From contig NZ_CM001439.1 of assembly GCF_000244955.1 (NCBI RefSeq), positions 956,528 to 1,020,527 of the forward strand: 64,000 nucleotides of DNA. The letters run 5' to 3'. The translations under genes and the position numbers were made by a program. Source of the stretch: Saccharomonospora marina XMU15 (GTDB taxonomy: Bacteria > Actinomycetota > Actinomycetes > Mycobacteriales > Pseudonocardiaceae). The notes under the pieces are model-generated. The model had not been told where the DNA came from, made no database searches, and saw only the letters and a program-made list of their open reading frames with translations. How positions within the stretch are numbered: the first letter of the stretch is position 1; each line of letters starts with the position of its first letter. This document shows positions 1 to 9,145 of the stretch, piece after piece.

Positions 1-3
1 TGG

Positions 4-999
4 TCAGTCAACGTCCACTCCAGACAAGTCCAGCGCGGCGAGTGCCATCTTCACCGTCGCGTCGACGCCGGACATCAGCAGCGGAACGGCCCTGACCGCC
101 ACTCCCGGCACGTCGACCGACTCGCCCTCGTGTACCAGCCACCCGTCGAGCAGCCCTTCCTCCGACGTGTGCCTCGAGCCGTAGAGCCTGCCGACGGCTT
201 CCGCCGAGGTTTCCAGTCCGATCGCGGTGAGGCACGCGTCGGCCATCCCGCGCAGCGGCCTGCCGCCGATGATCGGGGAGACGCCGACGATCCCGGCCTC
301 GGTCTTGCGCAGCGCCTCCCGCACCCCGGGAACCGACAGCACGGTGCCCACCGAGACGACCGGGTTCGAAGGCGCGAACAGCACGGCGTCGGCCTCGGCG
401 ATCGCCTTGAGCACACCGGGAGCCGGAGTGGACTCCTCAGCGCCGACCGCGACGATCGAGTGTGCGCGAAGCGACGCGCGGTAGCGCACCCACCATTCCT
501 GGAAGTGCAGCGCCTTGCGCTGCCCTGGCACGTCCGGGTCGTCCACGACCACGTGGGTCTCCACCCGGTCGTCGGTCATCGGAAGCAGCCTCGCCCCTGG
601 ACGCCACCGGTCGCACAGCGCCTCGGTCACCGCCGAGAGCGGGTAACCGGCGCGCAGCATGCGGGTGCGGACCAGGTGTGTGGCGATGTCCTTGTCGCCG
701 AGGGAGAACCAGGTGGGCTCCGCACCGTAGGCCTGGAGTTCGGCCTTGACCGTCCAGGTCTCGTCCGCGTGGCCCCACCCCCGGTCTGGGTCGATCCCGC
801 CGCCGAGGGTGTACATGCACGTGTCCAGGTCCGGGCAGACCCGAAGGCCGTGCATCCACACGTCGTCACCGGTGTTGACGATCGCGGTGACCTGGTGAGG
901 TGACTCGCCCTCGCCGACCGGCGGCAGCCCGAGCGCGGCCTTGACCCCGAGGAGGAAACGCGCCCCGCCGACGCCGCCCACAACAACGACAACCTTCAC
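4..999 (-). CDS. fbiA: 2-phospho-L-lactate transferase (F420 biosynthesis)
   Basis: CofD/FbiA-family enzyme that joins the phospholactyl or phosphoenolpyruvyl group to the deazaflavin Fo during coenzyme F420 synthesis in the cytoplasm. The N-terminus carries the family nucleotide-binding glycine run (VGGVGGARFL, about residues 7-16), and the 331-residue length is normal. I chose the GTG at 999 because it overlaps the stop of the upstream acetyltransferase as GTGA and gives the canonical MKVVVVVGG start. An in-frame ATG at 1017 would add six residues. fbiB, its usual partner, would lie just beyond the left edge of the window. Family assignment is firm. Confidence 0.93.
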   Translation of the reverse strand: MKVVVVVGGVGGARFLLGVKAALGLPPVGEGESPHQVTAIVNTGDDVWMHGLRVCPDLDTCMYTLGGGIDPDRGWGHADETWTVKAELQAYGAEPTWFSLGDKDIATHLVRTRMLRAGYPLSAVTEALCDRWRPGARLLPMTDDRVETHVVVDDPDVPGQRKALHFQEWWVRYRASLRAHSIVAVGAEESTPAPGVLKAIAEADAVLFAPSNPVVSVGTVLSVPGVREALRKTEAGIVGVSPIIGGRPLRGMADACLTAIGLETSAEAVGRLYGSRHTSEEGLLDGWLVHEGESVDVPGVAVRAVPLLMSGVDATVKMALAALDLSGVDVD

Positions 1000-1778
1000 G
1001 GTGCCCGATCCTGCCACGCCCCGGTAGGAACCCAGTAACGGTAACGGTGGTGCTCGCGGAAACCCAGGCGCTGGTACAACGCCAGCGCACCGCCGTTACC
1101 CACGGCGACCTGCAGAACGCAGCGAGTAGCACCGTGGTCGTACCCCCACGCCGCGATCCGCCGCATGAGCCCGCCGGCGATACCGCGCCTGCGCAACCGC
1201 GGCCGCACCGCCAGCCGCGCGACGTGCAGCAGGTCGCCGACCACGGCGCCGCGTACCGCCGCCACGGTGTCCGCTTCGTGCTCGACCAACCCGAAACCGA
1301 CGCGGGCACCGCTGGTCAGCACGTGCCGCTGTGCCTGCGTCGGCCGCGGCGAATCCACCGCCAGCTCCCACCAGCCCGCGGTGGGCGCGTCCAACACCCG
1401 CATCCGCGAATCGCCCGCCTCGCCGCCTTGCCCGGTCGGCCCCACCAGAACCGATACCTCGCAACCAGCGGCGTGTTCGTGGTAGGGCCGCCACCCCGAC
1501 CGCCGTAGGTCGGACTCGACCGGATCGCCGTGGATCGCCTGCACCACAGGCTTGAGGTGCTGCGCGTGGGCGAACTCACATACTTCGTCGAGTGCGCTGG
1601 TGATCGCGATTCCGGGGTCCGAAACCGCCAGAGCGCTGTTGGCACGGGCGGTGAAGGGAACCCGTTCGGTACCGACCCGATCCGTCGCGGCCCGCAGCCG
1701 CCACCCGCCGAGCCTTCGCTCGATCAGCGCCCGCCACGCGTCGGCGCATGCGTGTTCGATGTGCTCGGCCTCGTTCAC
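996..1778 (-). CDS. GNAT-family N-acetyltransferase
   Basis: A 260-residue acetyltransferase with one clear C-terminal GNAT domain. The acetyl-CoA loop RRRGIAGG lies near residues 196-203 and is followed by an ALALYQRLGF motif typical of the last GNAT strand and helix. The N-terminal half is less typical and may be a degenerate second GNAT domain. The frame stays open upstream to 1973, but that extension is antisense to the small gene at 1816-1992. The GTG at 1778 is therefore the likely start. The gene is translationally coupled to fbiA (GTGA overlap) and divergent from the small gene. The substrate is unknown. Confidence 0.8.
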   Translation of the reverse strand: MNEAEHIEHACADAWRALIERRLGGWRLRAATDRVGTERVPFTARANSALAVSDPGIAITSALDEVCEFAHAQHLKPVVQAIHGDPVESDLRRSGWRPYHEHAAGCEVSVLVGPTGQGGEAGDSRMRVLDAPTAGWWELAVDSPRPTQAQRHVLTSGARVGFGLVEHEADTVAAVRGAVVGDLLHVARLAVRPRLRRRGIAGGLMRRIAAWGYDHGATRCVLQVAVGNGGALALYQRLGFREHHRYRYWVPTGAWQDRAP

Positions 1779-1815
1779 GACTAGATTGGTATCAAAAGCC
1801 CAGTAAGGAGGGCCG

Positions 1816-1992
1816 ATGAGTATCGGGCGCAAGGACGATCGCCACAACGCCGACCTGGTGCGGGAGATCTCCGACAGCTTCGCCAGAGCCGTCGAAGGCG
1901 AGTCCGAACCGGCGGACGAGCCCGGCACCGAACCGGCCGAACCCAGGCCACGATTCGTGATTACCGGTGACAAACGCTTCCCTCCCCGTTGA
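1816..1992 (+). CDS. Small acidic protein, 58 residues, function unknown
   Basis: Short reading frame with a strong Shine-Dalgarno (AAGGAGG at 1805-1811) five bases before an ATG. The product begins MSIGRKDDRHNADLVREISD, has an acidic proline- and glutamate-rich middle, and ends in a basic tail (FVITGDKRFPPR). No membrane segment or cysteine is present. Third codon positions are GC-rich, as in real genes here. It diverges from the GNAT gene with a 37-bp spacer and precedes fdxA. I do not recognise the family. Existence as a gene is inferred from the ribosome site and codon bias. Confidence 0.7.
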   Translation: MSIGRKDDRHNADLVREISDSFARAVEGESEPADEPGTEPAEPRPRFVITGDKRFPPR

Positions 1993-2073
1993 GGGGCCTC
2001 GGCTTAGGATGCGTGACGAGACAGCGTAGTGTCCGGCAACCAGTCGGACTGAAACCACCAGCAGGAGAGCGCA

Positions 2074-2394
2074 GTGACCTATGTGATCGCCGAGCCCTGC
2101 GTCGACGTGCTCGACAAGGCGTGCATCGACGAGTGCCCCGTCGACTGCATCTATGAGGGCGAGCGGATGCTCTACATCCACCCCGACGAGTGTGTCGACT
2201 GCGGAGCCTGCGAGCCGGTCTGTCCGGTGGAAGCGATCTACTACGAGGACGACGTGCCCGACGAGTGGAGCGCCTACACCAAGGCCAACGTCGACTTCTT
2301 CGACGAACTCGGCTCTCCCGGCGGGGCGTCCAAGGTCGGCAAGACGGCTCACGACCCGCAGTGGATCAAGGACCTGCCCCCGCAGGGCGAATGA
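2074..2394 (+). CDS. fdxA: 7Fe ferredoxin (3Fe-4S and 4Fe-4S)
   Basis: A 106-residue bacterial ferredoxin, a soluble low-potential electron carrier. Cysteines 9, 17 and 50 match the 3Fe-4S ligands of the mycobacterial 7Fe ferredoxin. Cysteines 21, 40, 43 and 46 match the 4Fe-4S ligands, and C25 is the usual extra cysteine. The GTG start has a GGAGAG ribosome site. The stop overlaps the start of dapC as ATGA, an arrangement also seen for Rv1177-Rv1178 in M. tuberculosis. Confidence 0.95.
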   Translation: MTYVIAEPCVDVLDKACIDECPVDCIYEGERMLYIHPDECVDCGACEPVCPVEAIYYEDDVPDEWSAYTKANVDFFDELGSPGGASKVGKTAHDPQWIKDLPPQGE

Positions 2395-3485
2395 GCAGCC
2401 CTCGGCTGCCCGACTTCCCCTGGGATTCGCTGGCCGAGCAGAGCCGACGCGCGCGGGCTCACCCCGGCGGCATCGTCGACCTGTCCGTGGGGACACCGGT
2501 CGACCCGGTGCCCGAACCCGTGCGCGAGGCACTGGCCTCGGTGTCGGACATCCCCGGTTACCCGACCACCCACGGCACGGCCGCGTTGCGATCGGCCGCG
2601 GTGGAGGCGCTGGGCCGAAGGCACGGCGTCGAGGGCATCGACCCAGATGCCGTGCTTCCCACGATCGGGTCGAAAGAACTGGTCGCCTGGCTGCCCACAC
2701 TGCTGGGCGTGAAGCCCGGCTCGATGGTGGTCATCCCCGAACTCGCCTACCCCACCTACGAGGTGGGCGCGCTGCTGGCGGGCGCTTCGGTGCTGCGCTC
2801 GGACGGGGTGACCGCCGTCGGCCCCGGAAGGCCCGCGCTGCTGTGGCTGAACTCACCGTCCAATCCGACGGGGCGCGTGCTCGGCCTCGAACACCTGCGA
2901 AAGGTCGTGCAGTGGGCACGAGAGCGAGGCACCATCGTCGTCTCCGACGAGTGCTACCTCGCGCTCGGCTGGGAGAGCGAGCCCATCTCGATACTGCATC
3001 CCGATGTCCACGATGGACGCATGGACGGCCTGCTCGCCGTCCATTCGCTTTCGAAGTCGGCGAACCTGGCCAGCTACCGCGCGGGGTTCGTCACCGGCGA
3101 CCCCGTGCTCGTGCGTGACCTGCTGGCCGTGCGAAAGCACGCGGGCATGATCGTGCCGAGGCCGGTGCAGGAGGCCATGACCGTGGCGCTGCGTGACGAC
3201 ACCGCACTGCGCGAGCAGCGGGAACGCTACGCGAACCGGCGCGCGGTGTTGCGCTCCGCGCTGGAGAAGGTGGGATTTCGCGTCGACTACTCCGAGGCGG
3301 GCCTGTACCTGTGGGCCACCAGGGACGAGGACGCGCGCGCGAGCGTGGACTGGTTCGCCCGGCACGGCATCCTCGTCGCACCCGGTTCCTTCTACGGCCC
3401 GCGTGGCAGCAGGCACGTGCGGGTCGCACTGACGGCCACCGACGAGCGCGTGGAAGCCGCCGCCGCCCGGCTGGCCGAGGCCTAG
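2391..3485 (+). CDS. dapC: Succinyldiaminopimelate aminotransferase (class I/II PLP enzyme)
   Basis: A 364-residue fold-type I aminotransferase. The PLP-binding lysine lies in SLSKSANLA (about K222), preceded by the substrate-binding NSPSNPTG motif and a VVSDECY strand. In actinobacteria the gene after fdxA is annotated as DapC, which converts N-succinyl-2-amino-6-ketopimelate to N-succinyl-LL-diaminopimelate. dapD and dapE immediately downstream support this. The ATG overlaps the fdxA stop, so the two are probably co-translated. The exact amino-acceptor is inferred from context. Confidence 0.88.
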   Translation: MSSPRLPDFPWDSLAEQSRRARAHPGGIVDLSVGTPVDPVPEPVREALASVSDIPGYPTTHGTAALRSAAVEALGRRHGVEGIDPDAVLPTIGSKELVAWLPTLLGVKPGSMVVIPELAYPTYEVGALLAGASVLRSDGVTAVGPGRPALLWLNSPSNPTGRVLGLEHLRKVVQWARERGTIVVSDECYLALGWESEPISILHPDVHDGRMDGLLAVHSLSKSANLASYRAGFVTGDPVLVRDLLAVRKHAGMIVPRPVQEAMTVALRDDTALREQRERYANRRAVLRSALEKVGFRVDYSEAGLYLWATRDEDARASVDWFARHGILVAPGSFYGPRGSRHVRVALTATDERVEAAAARLAEA

Positions 3486-3497
3486 CGGCGGCCCCGG

Positions 3498-4481
3498 TCA
3501 GTCGTTGGCGTGCAGGGCCGCGTTGAGTTCGACACCCGCGCCCGCGCGGGACACGACCTCGACGGCACCCGTGGTCGAGTTACGACGCAGCAGCGCACCG
3601 GAGAGGCCGGACAGTTCCCTGGCCTTCACCGACTTGCCCGCCACGGTGACCTTCGTCCCAGCCGTGATGTAGAGGCCTGCCTCGACGACACAGTCGTCGC
3701 CGAGCGAGATGCCGACACCACCGTTGGCCCCGATCAGGCAGCGCTCGCCGATCGAAATCACTTCCTTGCCGCCACCGGAGAGGGTGCCCATGATCGAGGC
3801 GCCGCCGCCGATGTCGGTCCCGTCGCCGACCACGACACCGGCCGAGATTCGGCCCTCAACCATCGAGGCACCCAGCGTGCCCGCGTTGAAGTTGACGAAT
3901 CCCTCGTGCATCACGGTGGTGCCACTCGCGAGGTGAGCGCCGAGGCGCACCCGGTCGGCATCGGCGATCCGCACGCCGGAGGGCACGACGTAGTCCACCA
4001 TGCGAGGGAACTTGTCGACGCCGTACACCGTCACCGGTCCGCGCGCCCGTAGCCGCATCCTGGCCGCCTCGAAACCCTCAATGGGGCAGGGGCCGTGGTT
4101 GGTCCACACGACGTTGGACAGCAGGCCGAACACACCGTCCAGATTCTGCCCGTGCGGGCGGACCAGCCGGTTGGAGAGCAGGTGCAGCCGCAGGTAGACG
4201 TCGTGGGCGTCGGCGGGGGGCTGCGAAAGCGAGGCGATCGAGGTGCGCACGGCCACCACCTCGACCCCACGGTCGCCGTCGGGGCCGAGCAGCGCCGAGA
4301 CCGAATCCCCGAGCAGCTCCTCGGCCTGTGCCTCGGTCAGTCGCTCGGTGCCGCCCGATGCCGCGGCCGTCAGCTTCGGGTGCGGGAACCAGGTGTCGAG
4401 GACGGTCCCGTCGCCGGTCACGGTCGCAAGGCCGACGCCGGTCGCGCCGGTCGTATCTGGGTTGGGGGTCTGCTCGCTCAC
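3498..4481 (-). CDS. dapD: Tetrahydrodipicolinate N-succinyltransferase
   Basis: A 327-residue actinobacterial-type DapD. It succinylates tetrahydrodipicolinate using succinyl-CoA in the lysine and meso-diaminopimelate pathway. The C-terminal half is a run of hexapeptide repeats forming a left-handed beta helix (for example [20 protein letters not shown]). The protein is probably a cytoplasmic trimer. The GTG start at 4481 has no Shine-Dalgarno, but a TACCGT element lies seven bases upstream (4489-4494, minus strand), suggesting a leaderless transcript. It converges with dapC, with only 12 bp between stops. Confidence 0.94.
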   Translation of the reverse strand: MSEQTPNPDTTGATGVGLATVTGDGTVLDTWFPHPKLTAAASGGTERLTEAQAEELLGDSVSALLGPDGDRGVEVVAVRTSIASLSQPPADAHDVYLRLHLLSNRLVRPHGQNLDGVFGLLSNVVWTNHGPCPIEGFEAARMRLRARGPVTVYGVDKFPRMVDYVVPSGVRIADADRVRLGAHLASGTTVMHEGFVNFNAGTLGASMVEGRISAGVVVGDGTDIGGGASIMGTLSGGGKEVISIGERCLIGANGGVGISLGDDCVVEAGLYITAGTKVTVAGKSVKARELSGLSGALLRRNSTTGAVEVVSRAGAGVELNAALHAND

Positions 4482-4502
4482 GGCCGTTACGGTAACCGTT
4501 GC

Positions 4503-4940
4503 TCAGCTCGGCTGTGTCGTCACGTCCGGCAGCGCTGACACCTCTCGCCGCACCGCCTCCAGCGCGGTCGCGATGTCGGTGAGCGCGGTCGAGCACGGCC
4601 GGCCGCCACCCTGGGCGCAGCCGTTGTCGCGGTAGGCGGCGATGCCCGAGGCGAGTTCGTCGGCCGCTCGGTTGAGCTCGCCGCCCGCCGCGTCGACGAA
4701 GCGCCGCGCCGTTTCCGGGACGCTGGCCACTTGGGTCACGTATTTCTCGCAGTCGGGCGCTGGCACCGACTCCGGGGACCGGAAGCACTCATCGGCGCTC
4801 AGCGCGTTCAGTTTGACCGTGAGCGCACCCGGGCCAGGGTCCTGCGGCTGCTGCTCGGGCATGGGGCCTGCCTCGCGGGAACACCCCGCGATCGTCAGCA
4901 ACACCGCGACAACGGCGGCCGCGGCAACTGTCATGCGCAC
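4503..4940 (-). CDS. Putative lipoprotein, function unknown
   Basis: A 145-residue secreted lipoprotein. The signal peptide ends in a lipobox, TIAGC, with lipidated Cys20. The mature part begins with a proline- and glutamine-rich linker, and the folded part contains several cysteines and acidic patches. I do not recognise a domain. The GTG start at 4940 sits six bases after a TACGGT element, so it is probably leaderless and divergent from dapE. dapD follows 21 bp downstream but seems to have its own promoter. Confidence 0.8.
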   Translation of the reverse strand: MRMTVAAAAVVAVLLTIAGCSREAGPMPEQQPQDPGPGALTVKLNALSADECFRSPESVPAPDCEKYVTQVASVPETARRFVDAAGGELNRAADELASGIAAYRDNGCAQGGGRPCSTALTDIATALEAVRREVSALPDVTTQPS

Positions 4941-4946
4941 GGCAAC

Positions 4947-4971
4947 ACCGTACGCACCCTCGCGCTACGGT
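4947..4971. promoter_or_regulatory. Back-to-back leaderless -10 elements, lipoprotein gene and dapE
   Basis: Two identical TACGGT hexamers point away from each other. The one on the minus strand (4952-4947) lies six bases before the lipoprotein GTG at 4940. The one on the plus strand (4966-4971) lies six bases before the dapE ATG at 4978. The spacing fits sigma-70-type -10 boxes with transcription starting at or next to the start codon. No -35 box is obvious. Prediction from sequence only. Confidence 0.55.
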
Positions 4972-4977
4972 TCGGAC

Positions 4978-6054
4978 ATGCCCTCACTCGACTTGCGTGC
5001 CGACCCCGTGGATCTCACCGAGGCGCTGGTGAACATCGCCAGCGTCTCCGGAACCGAGGCCGAGATCGCCGACGCGGTGGAGGTGGCGTTGCGTGCGCAG
5101 GCGCCGCACCTGCAGGTGGTGCGCCACGGCGATGCCGTGCTGGCGAGGACGTCGCTGGGCAGGCCGAGCCGCGTGGTGCTCGCAGGACACCTCGACACGG
5201 TGCCGGTCAACGACAACCTGCCGCTGACACGCACCGGCTCCGGCGTGGAGCAGCTGCTGCACGGGTTGGGCACGGTGGACATGAAGGGCGGCGACGCGGT
5301 GCTGCTGCACCTGGCGGCGACGCTCACCGAGCCGAGGCACGACCTGACGTTCGTCTTCTACGACTGTGAGGAGGTCGAGGCCGACCGCAACGGCCTCGGC
5401 CGCATCGAGCGCGAGCTGCCACAGTGGCTGCGGGGTGACCTCGCCGTGGTCGGCGAGCCGTCCAACGGTGTGATCGAGGCGGGGTGCCAGGGCACCATGC
5501 GGGTCGAGTTGCGGACCGAGGGCAGCCGGGCACACACCGCACGGGCTTGGATGGGTGTCAACGCCATCCACACCCTCGCCGAGCCGCTACGCAGGCTCGC
5601 CGACTACCGGCCGCGCGAGGTGGAGATCGACGGGCTCACCTACCGCGAGGGGCTGCAGGCGGTGCGGGTGTCCGGCGGGGTGTCGGGCAACGTGGTGCCC
5701 GACAGCGCCGTGCTGGTTGTGAACCACCGCTTCGCCCCCGATCGCGGCGTCGAGCAGGCACGCGCACACCTCGCGGAGGTGTTCGACGGCTTCGAGCTGA
5801 CCGTGGTCGACAGTTCGGCCGGGGCACTGCCGGGGCTGTCCGCTCCCGCCGCCGCCGAACTCGTCGCCGCTGCGGGCGGAAGGGTGGCGCCGAAACTGGG
5901 CTGGACCGACGTGGCGCGGTTCGCGGCGCTCGGCATGCCCGCCGTGAATTTCGGGCCCGGTGACCCGACCCTGGCTCACACCAGGCAGGAACACGTCGCC
6001 GCGTGCGAGATCTCCTCGGTGTTCGAGGTGCTGAGGTCGTTCCTGTCGGCATGA
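4978..6054 (+). CDS. dapE: Succinyl-diaminopimelate desuccinylase
   Basis: A 358-residue M20-family zinc amidohydrolase that releases succinate from N-succinyl-LL-diaminopimelate, the step after DapC. Metal-binding GHLDTVP gives H71 and D73. The bridging aspartate is in DMKGGDA (D101), and the catalytic and metal glutamates are in DCEEVE (E131, E132). The frame is open further upstream, but the ATG at 4978, preceded by TACGGT, fits the family N-terminus. With dapC and dapD it makes three consecutive steps of lysine and peptidoglycan precursor synthesis. Confidence 0.94.
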   Translation: MPSLDLRADPVDLTEALVNIASVSGTEAEIADAVEVALRAQAPHLQVVRHGDAVLARTSLGRPSRVVLAGHLDTVPVNDNLPLTRTGSGVEQLLHGLGTVDMKGGDAVLLHLAATLTEPRHDLTFVFYDCEEVEADRNGLGRIERELPQWLRGDLAVVGEPSNGVIEAGCQGTMRVELRTEGSRAHTARAWMGVNAIHTLAEPLRRLADYRPREVEIDGLTYREGLQAVRVSGGVSGNVVPDSAVLVVNHRFAPDRGVEQARAHLAEVFDGFELTVVDSSAGALPGLSAPAAAELVAAAGGRVAPKLGWTDVARFAALGMPAVNFGPGDPTLAHTRQEHVAACEISSVFEVLRSFLSA

Positions 6055-6070
6055 CTCTACGCTTGGCGCT

Positions 6071-6853
6071 GTGAGCGAGGCGACGCGTGATGTCCGAGGC
6101 GACAACGAACACCCACCCGAGCGCCACCGGGGTCCTGTCGTGCTGCGCAGGGGGCGGCAGGCTGAGGACACCACCACGGATCAACGCCTGCTCGACTCGA
6201 GGGGCCCCAGCGACTGGGTGCACACCGACCCGTGGCGGGTGCTGCGGATACAGGCGGAGTTCGTCGAGGGGTTCGGCGCGCTGGCCGAGGTGCCGAGGGC
6301 GGTCACGGTGTTCGGCTCCGCGCGCACACCGCGTGACCACCCGGAGTACCAGCTGGGCCGCGACATCGGTGGCGCGCTCGCCAATGCCGGCTTCGCCGCC
6401 ATCACCGGCGGCGGACCCGGCTCGATGGAGGCGGTGAACCGGGGCGCGTCGGAAGCGGGCGGGCTGTCCATCGGCCTCGGTATCGAGCTGCCGTTCGAGC
6501 AGGGGCTCAACCCGTGGGTCGACCTCGGCGTGAACTTCCGCTACTTCTTCACACGCAAGACCATGTTCGTCAAGTACGCGCAGGCCTTCATCTGCCTGCC
6601 GGGCGGTTTCGGCACGCTTGACGAGCTGTTCGAGGCGCTCACGCTGGTGCAGACCAAGAAGGTGACGAAGTTCCCCGTGGTGCTGTTCGGCTCGGCCTAC
6701 TGGGGCGGGCTCTACGACTGGGTGCGCGGAACGGTGCTGTCGGAGGGGAAGATCGGCGACCGGGACGCGGCCTTGCTGCACGTCACCGACGACATCGACG
6801 ACGCGGTCGGCGTGGTGCTCGAGGCGTACAAGGCCTGGGAGGACACGCACTAG
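6071..6853 (+). CDS. LOG-family Rossmann-fold hydrolase (TIGR00730), longer paralogue
   Basis: A 260-residue protein of the TIGR00730/LOG family. Members hydrolyse nucleoside monophosphates such as cytokinin riboside 5'-phosphates to the free base. The signature PGGFGTLDE lies near residues 177-185 and the upstream GGGPGSMEA loop is intact. The first 50 residues or so are a charged extension without family similarity. The GTG start lies seven bases after a TACGCT element. The stop codon overlaps the start of a second LOG gene by one base. Confidence 0.88.
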   Translation: MSEATRDVRGDNEHPPERHRGPVVLRRGRQAEDTTTDQRLLDSRGPSDWVHTDPWRVLRIQAEFVEGFGALAEVPRAVTVFGSARTPRDHPEYQLGRDIGGALANAGFAAITGGGPGSMEAVNRGASEAGGLSIGLGIELPFEQGLNPWVDLGVNFRYFFTRKTMFVKYAQAFICLPGGFGTLDELFEALTLVQTKKVTKFPVVLFGSAYWGGLYDWVRGTVLSEGKIGDRDAALLHVTDDIDDAVGVVLEAYKAWEDTH

Positions 6854-7422
6854 TGGATCGACTCTGTGTCTTCTGCGGCTCCTCGAAAGGCGCCGATCCC
6901 GGTTACGCCGACGACGCCGCCGCGCTCGGCAGGCTGCTGGCGCAGCGCGGCATCGGCGTCGTCTACGGCGGCGGCCAGGTAGGGCTCATGGGGGTGGTCG
7001 CCGACGCCACACTCGCCGCGGGTGGTGAGGTGATCGGTGTGATCCCCAAGCACCTGATGCGGGAGGAGATCGCACACGCCGGGCTCACCCAGCTACACGT
7101 CGTGGAGGACATGCACGAGCGCAAGGCGATGATGGCTGCGCTTTCGGACGGTTTCGTGGCGCTGCCGGGCGGCGCGGGCACGCTCGAGGAACTGTTCGAG
7201 GTGTGGACCTGGGCTCAGCTCGGGCTGCACGCCAAGCCCGTCGGCCTGCTCGACGTGCGCGGCTACTACCGCGAGCTGCGCGGTTTCATCCAGCACATGG
7301 TCGACGAGGGGTTCCTGAACCGGGCAAGCCGAAAGCTGCTGACCATCGAAACCGACGCCGTCGCGCTGCTGGACGCCTTCGCCCGCCACGATGCCCGGCC
7401 GGTCGACAAGTGGGCGGACTGA
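6853..7422 (+). CDS. LOG-family phosphoribohydrolase (TIGR00730), standard length
   Basis: A 189-residue LOG protein. It has the GGGQVGLMG nucleotide loop, and the catalytic PGGAGTLEE motif near residues 104-112. The family removes ribose 5-phosphate from purine nucleotides. The physiological substrate in actinobacteria is not settled. The GTG start overlaps the previous stop (TAGTG). It is a divergent paralogue of the upstream gene, and the pair leads directly into gpgS. Confidence 0.9.
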   Translation: MDRLCVFCGSSKGADPGYADDAAALGRLLAQRGIGVVYGGGQVGLMGVVADATLAAGGEVIGVIPKHLMREEIAHAGLTQLHVVEDMHERKAMMAALSDGFVALPGGAGTLEELFEVWTWAQLGLHAKPVGLLDVRGYYRELRGFIQHMVDEGFLNRASRKLLTIETDAVALLDAFARHDARPVDKWAD

Positions 7423-7430
7423 GTCGCCGC

Positions 7431-8351
7431 GTGAACGAGCAGTGGTTCGCCAGGCGCACCTGGCAGTCGCCTGCGTGGACGCCCGAGGAGTTGTCGCGCG
7501 CGAAGGGGCGGCGCACCGTGTCGGTCGTGCTGCCCGCGCTGAACGAGGAGGCGACCGTCGGTGACGTGGTGGCGTCGGTGCGCCCGCTGCTGGGGTCGCT
7601 CGTCGACGAACTGGTGGTGATCGACTCGGGGTCCACCGACGGCACCGCGGCCGCCGCGGCGCAAGCCGGTGCGAGGGTGGTCGACCGCGAGGACGTGCTG
7701 CAGGACTGGAAGCCGCTGCCGGGTAAGGGTGAGGTGCTGTGGCGCTCACTGGCCGCCACCTCGGGTGAACTGGTCGTCTTCTTGGACTCCGACCTGGTCG
7801 AGCCCGATCCCGAGTTCGTGCCGTCGCTGCTGGGCCCGCTGCTGTGCGCGCCCGGCGTCGAGCTGGTCAAGGGCTTCTACCGCAGGCCGCTTCGGCTGGA
7901 GACCGACGAGTTCGGTACCGGCGGTGGCCGGGTCACCGAACTGCTGGCCCGGCCGCTGCTGGCCGCGCTGCGGCCGTCGCTTTCCTGGCTGGTGCAGCCG
8001 CTGGGCGGCGAGTACGCGGCCACGAGGCGGCTGCTGGAATCGGTTCCGTTCGCCACGGGCTACGGTGTGGAGATCGGGTTGCTGCTCGATGCCGAGGCGC
8101 GGTACGGGCTGGACGCACTCGCACAGGTGAACCTCGGCGTGCGCAAGCACCGCAACCGCTCGTTGCAGCAACTGGGCGTGATGGCACGGCAGATTCTGAG
8201 CACCGCGCTCGACAGGTGCGGTGTCGCCGAACCAGGTGCCGAGGAACTGACCCAGTTCGTGCAGGTCGCGGGCCAGTGGGTGGCGGATGTCAAGCAGGTG
8301 CCCGTACTCGACCGGCCTCCGATGCGCGAGGTGCTGGCGACGCACACGTGA
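7431..8351 (+). CDS. gpgS: Glucosyl-3-phosphoglycerate synthase
   Basis: A 306-residue GT81-type glycosyltransferase that transfers glucose from NDP-glucose to 3-phosphoglycerate. This is the first step toward glucosylglycerate or, in mycobacteria, methylglucose lipopolysaccharide. The GT-A fold is visible: VVLPALNEE near residue 33, DSGSTDGT, and the metal-binding FLDSD near residue 117. PLGGEYAATRRL is characteristic of GpgS. The GTG start lies eight bases after the preceding stop. In M. tuberculosis this position is Rv1208, but folP2, which precedes it there, is missing here. Confidence 0.92.
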   Translation: MNEQWFARRTWQSPAWTPEELSRAKGRRTVSVVLPALNEEATVGDVVASVRPLLGSLVDELVVIDSGSTDGTAAAAAQAGARVVDREDVLQDWKPLPGKGEVLWRSLAATSGELVVFLDSDLVEPDPEFVPSLLGPLLCAPGVELVKGFYRRPLRLETDEFGTGGGRVTELLARPLLAALRPSLSWLVQPLGGEYAATRRLLESVPFATGYGVEIGLLLDAEARYGLDALAQVNLGVRKHRNRSLQQLGVMARQILSTALDRCGVAEPGAEELTQFVQVAGQWVADVKQVPVLDRPPMREVLATHT

Positions 8352-8378
8352 GGCGGCGGGGTATGTCACGATCGTGCT

Positions 8379-8696
8379 GTGACCACCGCGCTCATGTACC
8401 TGTTGGTGATGCTGCTTGTGGCGGCCGTGGTGTTCCTGGTCGCGGCCGTCGTGTTCGGCCGTGGCGAGGAACTCGCTCCGCTGGCGCCGGGCAGCTCGCC
8501 GACGCGGCTGCCCGCGCAGGACATCACCGGCGACGACATCCGGAGCGTGAAGTTCCAGCTGGTGCTGCGCGGCTACAAGATGGCCGAGGTCGACTGGGTG
8601 CTCAACCGGCTGGGTGTCGAACTCGACGACCTGCGGGCGAAGGTCGCCGAGCTGGAGGCCGAGCTGGCCGAACGGAGCCGAGGTGCCGCGCGATGA
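8379..8696 (+). CDS. DivIVA-domain membrane protein (Rv1209-like)
   Basis: A 105-residue protein with one N-terminal membrane helix (about residues 5-27). It is followed by a DivIVA-like motif, FQLVLRGYKMAEVDWVLNRL, and a short C-terminal coiled coil rich in leucine and glutamate. DivIVA/Wag31-type sequences bind the curved membrane at poles, so this may be a small polar or septal scaffold. That role is inference. It sits between gpgS and tagA as Rv1209 does in M. tuberculosis. Confidence 0.82.
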   Translation: MTTALMYLLVMLLVAAVVFLVAAVVFGRGEELAPLAPGSSPTRLPAQDITGDDIRSVKFQLVLRGYKMAEVDWVLNRLGVELDDLRAKVAELEAELAERSRGAAR

Positions 8697-9145
8697 GTGA
8701 CCTCGTCGCCTCGGTGGAGGTCGCCGCGCCCGCGGGCACGACCTGGCTGGCGCTGACCGACTGGAACCAGCAGGGCCGGTGGATGCTTGGCACCGAGGTG
8801 CGCGTGGTGTCCGGTAACGGCCGCAGTGTCGGCTCCCGCATCGAGGCGTTCACGGCGGTGGCGGGCATCGGGGTGAAGGACCAGATGGAGATCACCAGCT
8901 GGGAGCCGCCGGTTCGCTGCACGATGCGGCACCTCGGGTCGGTTGTGCGCGGCACGGGCGCCTTCCACGTGCAGGCCAAGGGTCCGCAGCGATCGGTGTT
9001 CATCTGGTCGGAGCACCTGACGCCGCCGTTCGGCATCCTCGGCAGGCTCGGCTGGCCGGTGGTGCGACCTGTGTTCGCTCTCGGCCTGCGGCACTCGATG
9101 CGCAACTTCGCCCGCTTCGCCGAGTCCTACGTGGTGGGCGAGTGA
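8693..9145 (+). CDS. SRPBCC-family (START-like) protein
   Basis: A 150-residue polyketide-cyclase or SRPBCC fold protein, beginning SDLVASVEVAAPAGTTWLAL with the family W-x-x-W-type strand (TDWNQQGRWMLG). This fold forms a hydrophobic ligand pocket. The ligand is unknown. The ATG overlaps the DivIVA-like stop (ATGA) and its own stop overlaps the tagA start (GTGA), so all three are probably co-translated. Confidence 0.85.
   Translation: MSDLVASVEVAAPAGTTWLALTDWNQQGRWMLGTEVRVVSGNGRSVGSRIEAFTAVAGIGVKDQMEITSWEPPVRCTMRHLGSVVRGTGAFHVQAKGPQRSVFIWSEHLTPPFGILGRLGWPVVRPVFALGLRHSMRNFARFAESYVVGE

Noticed and set aside
1792..2700. Long minus-strand frame opposite the 58-residue gene, fdxA and dapC
   Set aside because: It is the shadow of well-supported plus-strand genes and its translation shows no family features.
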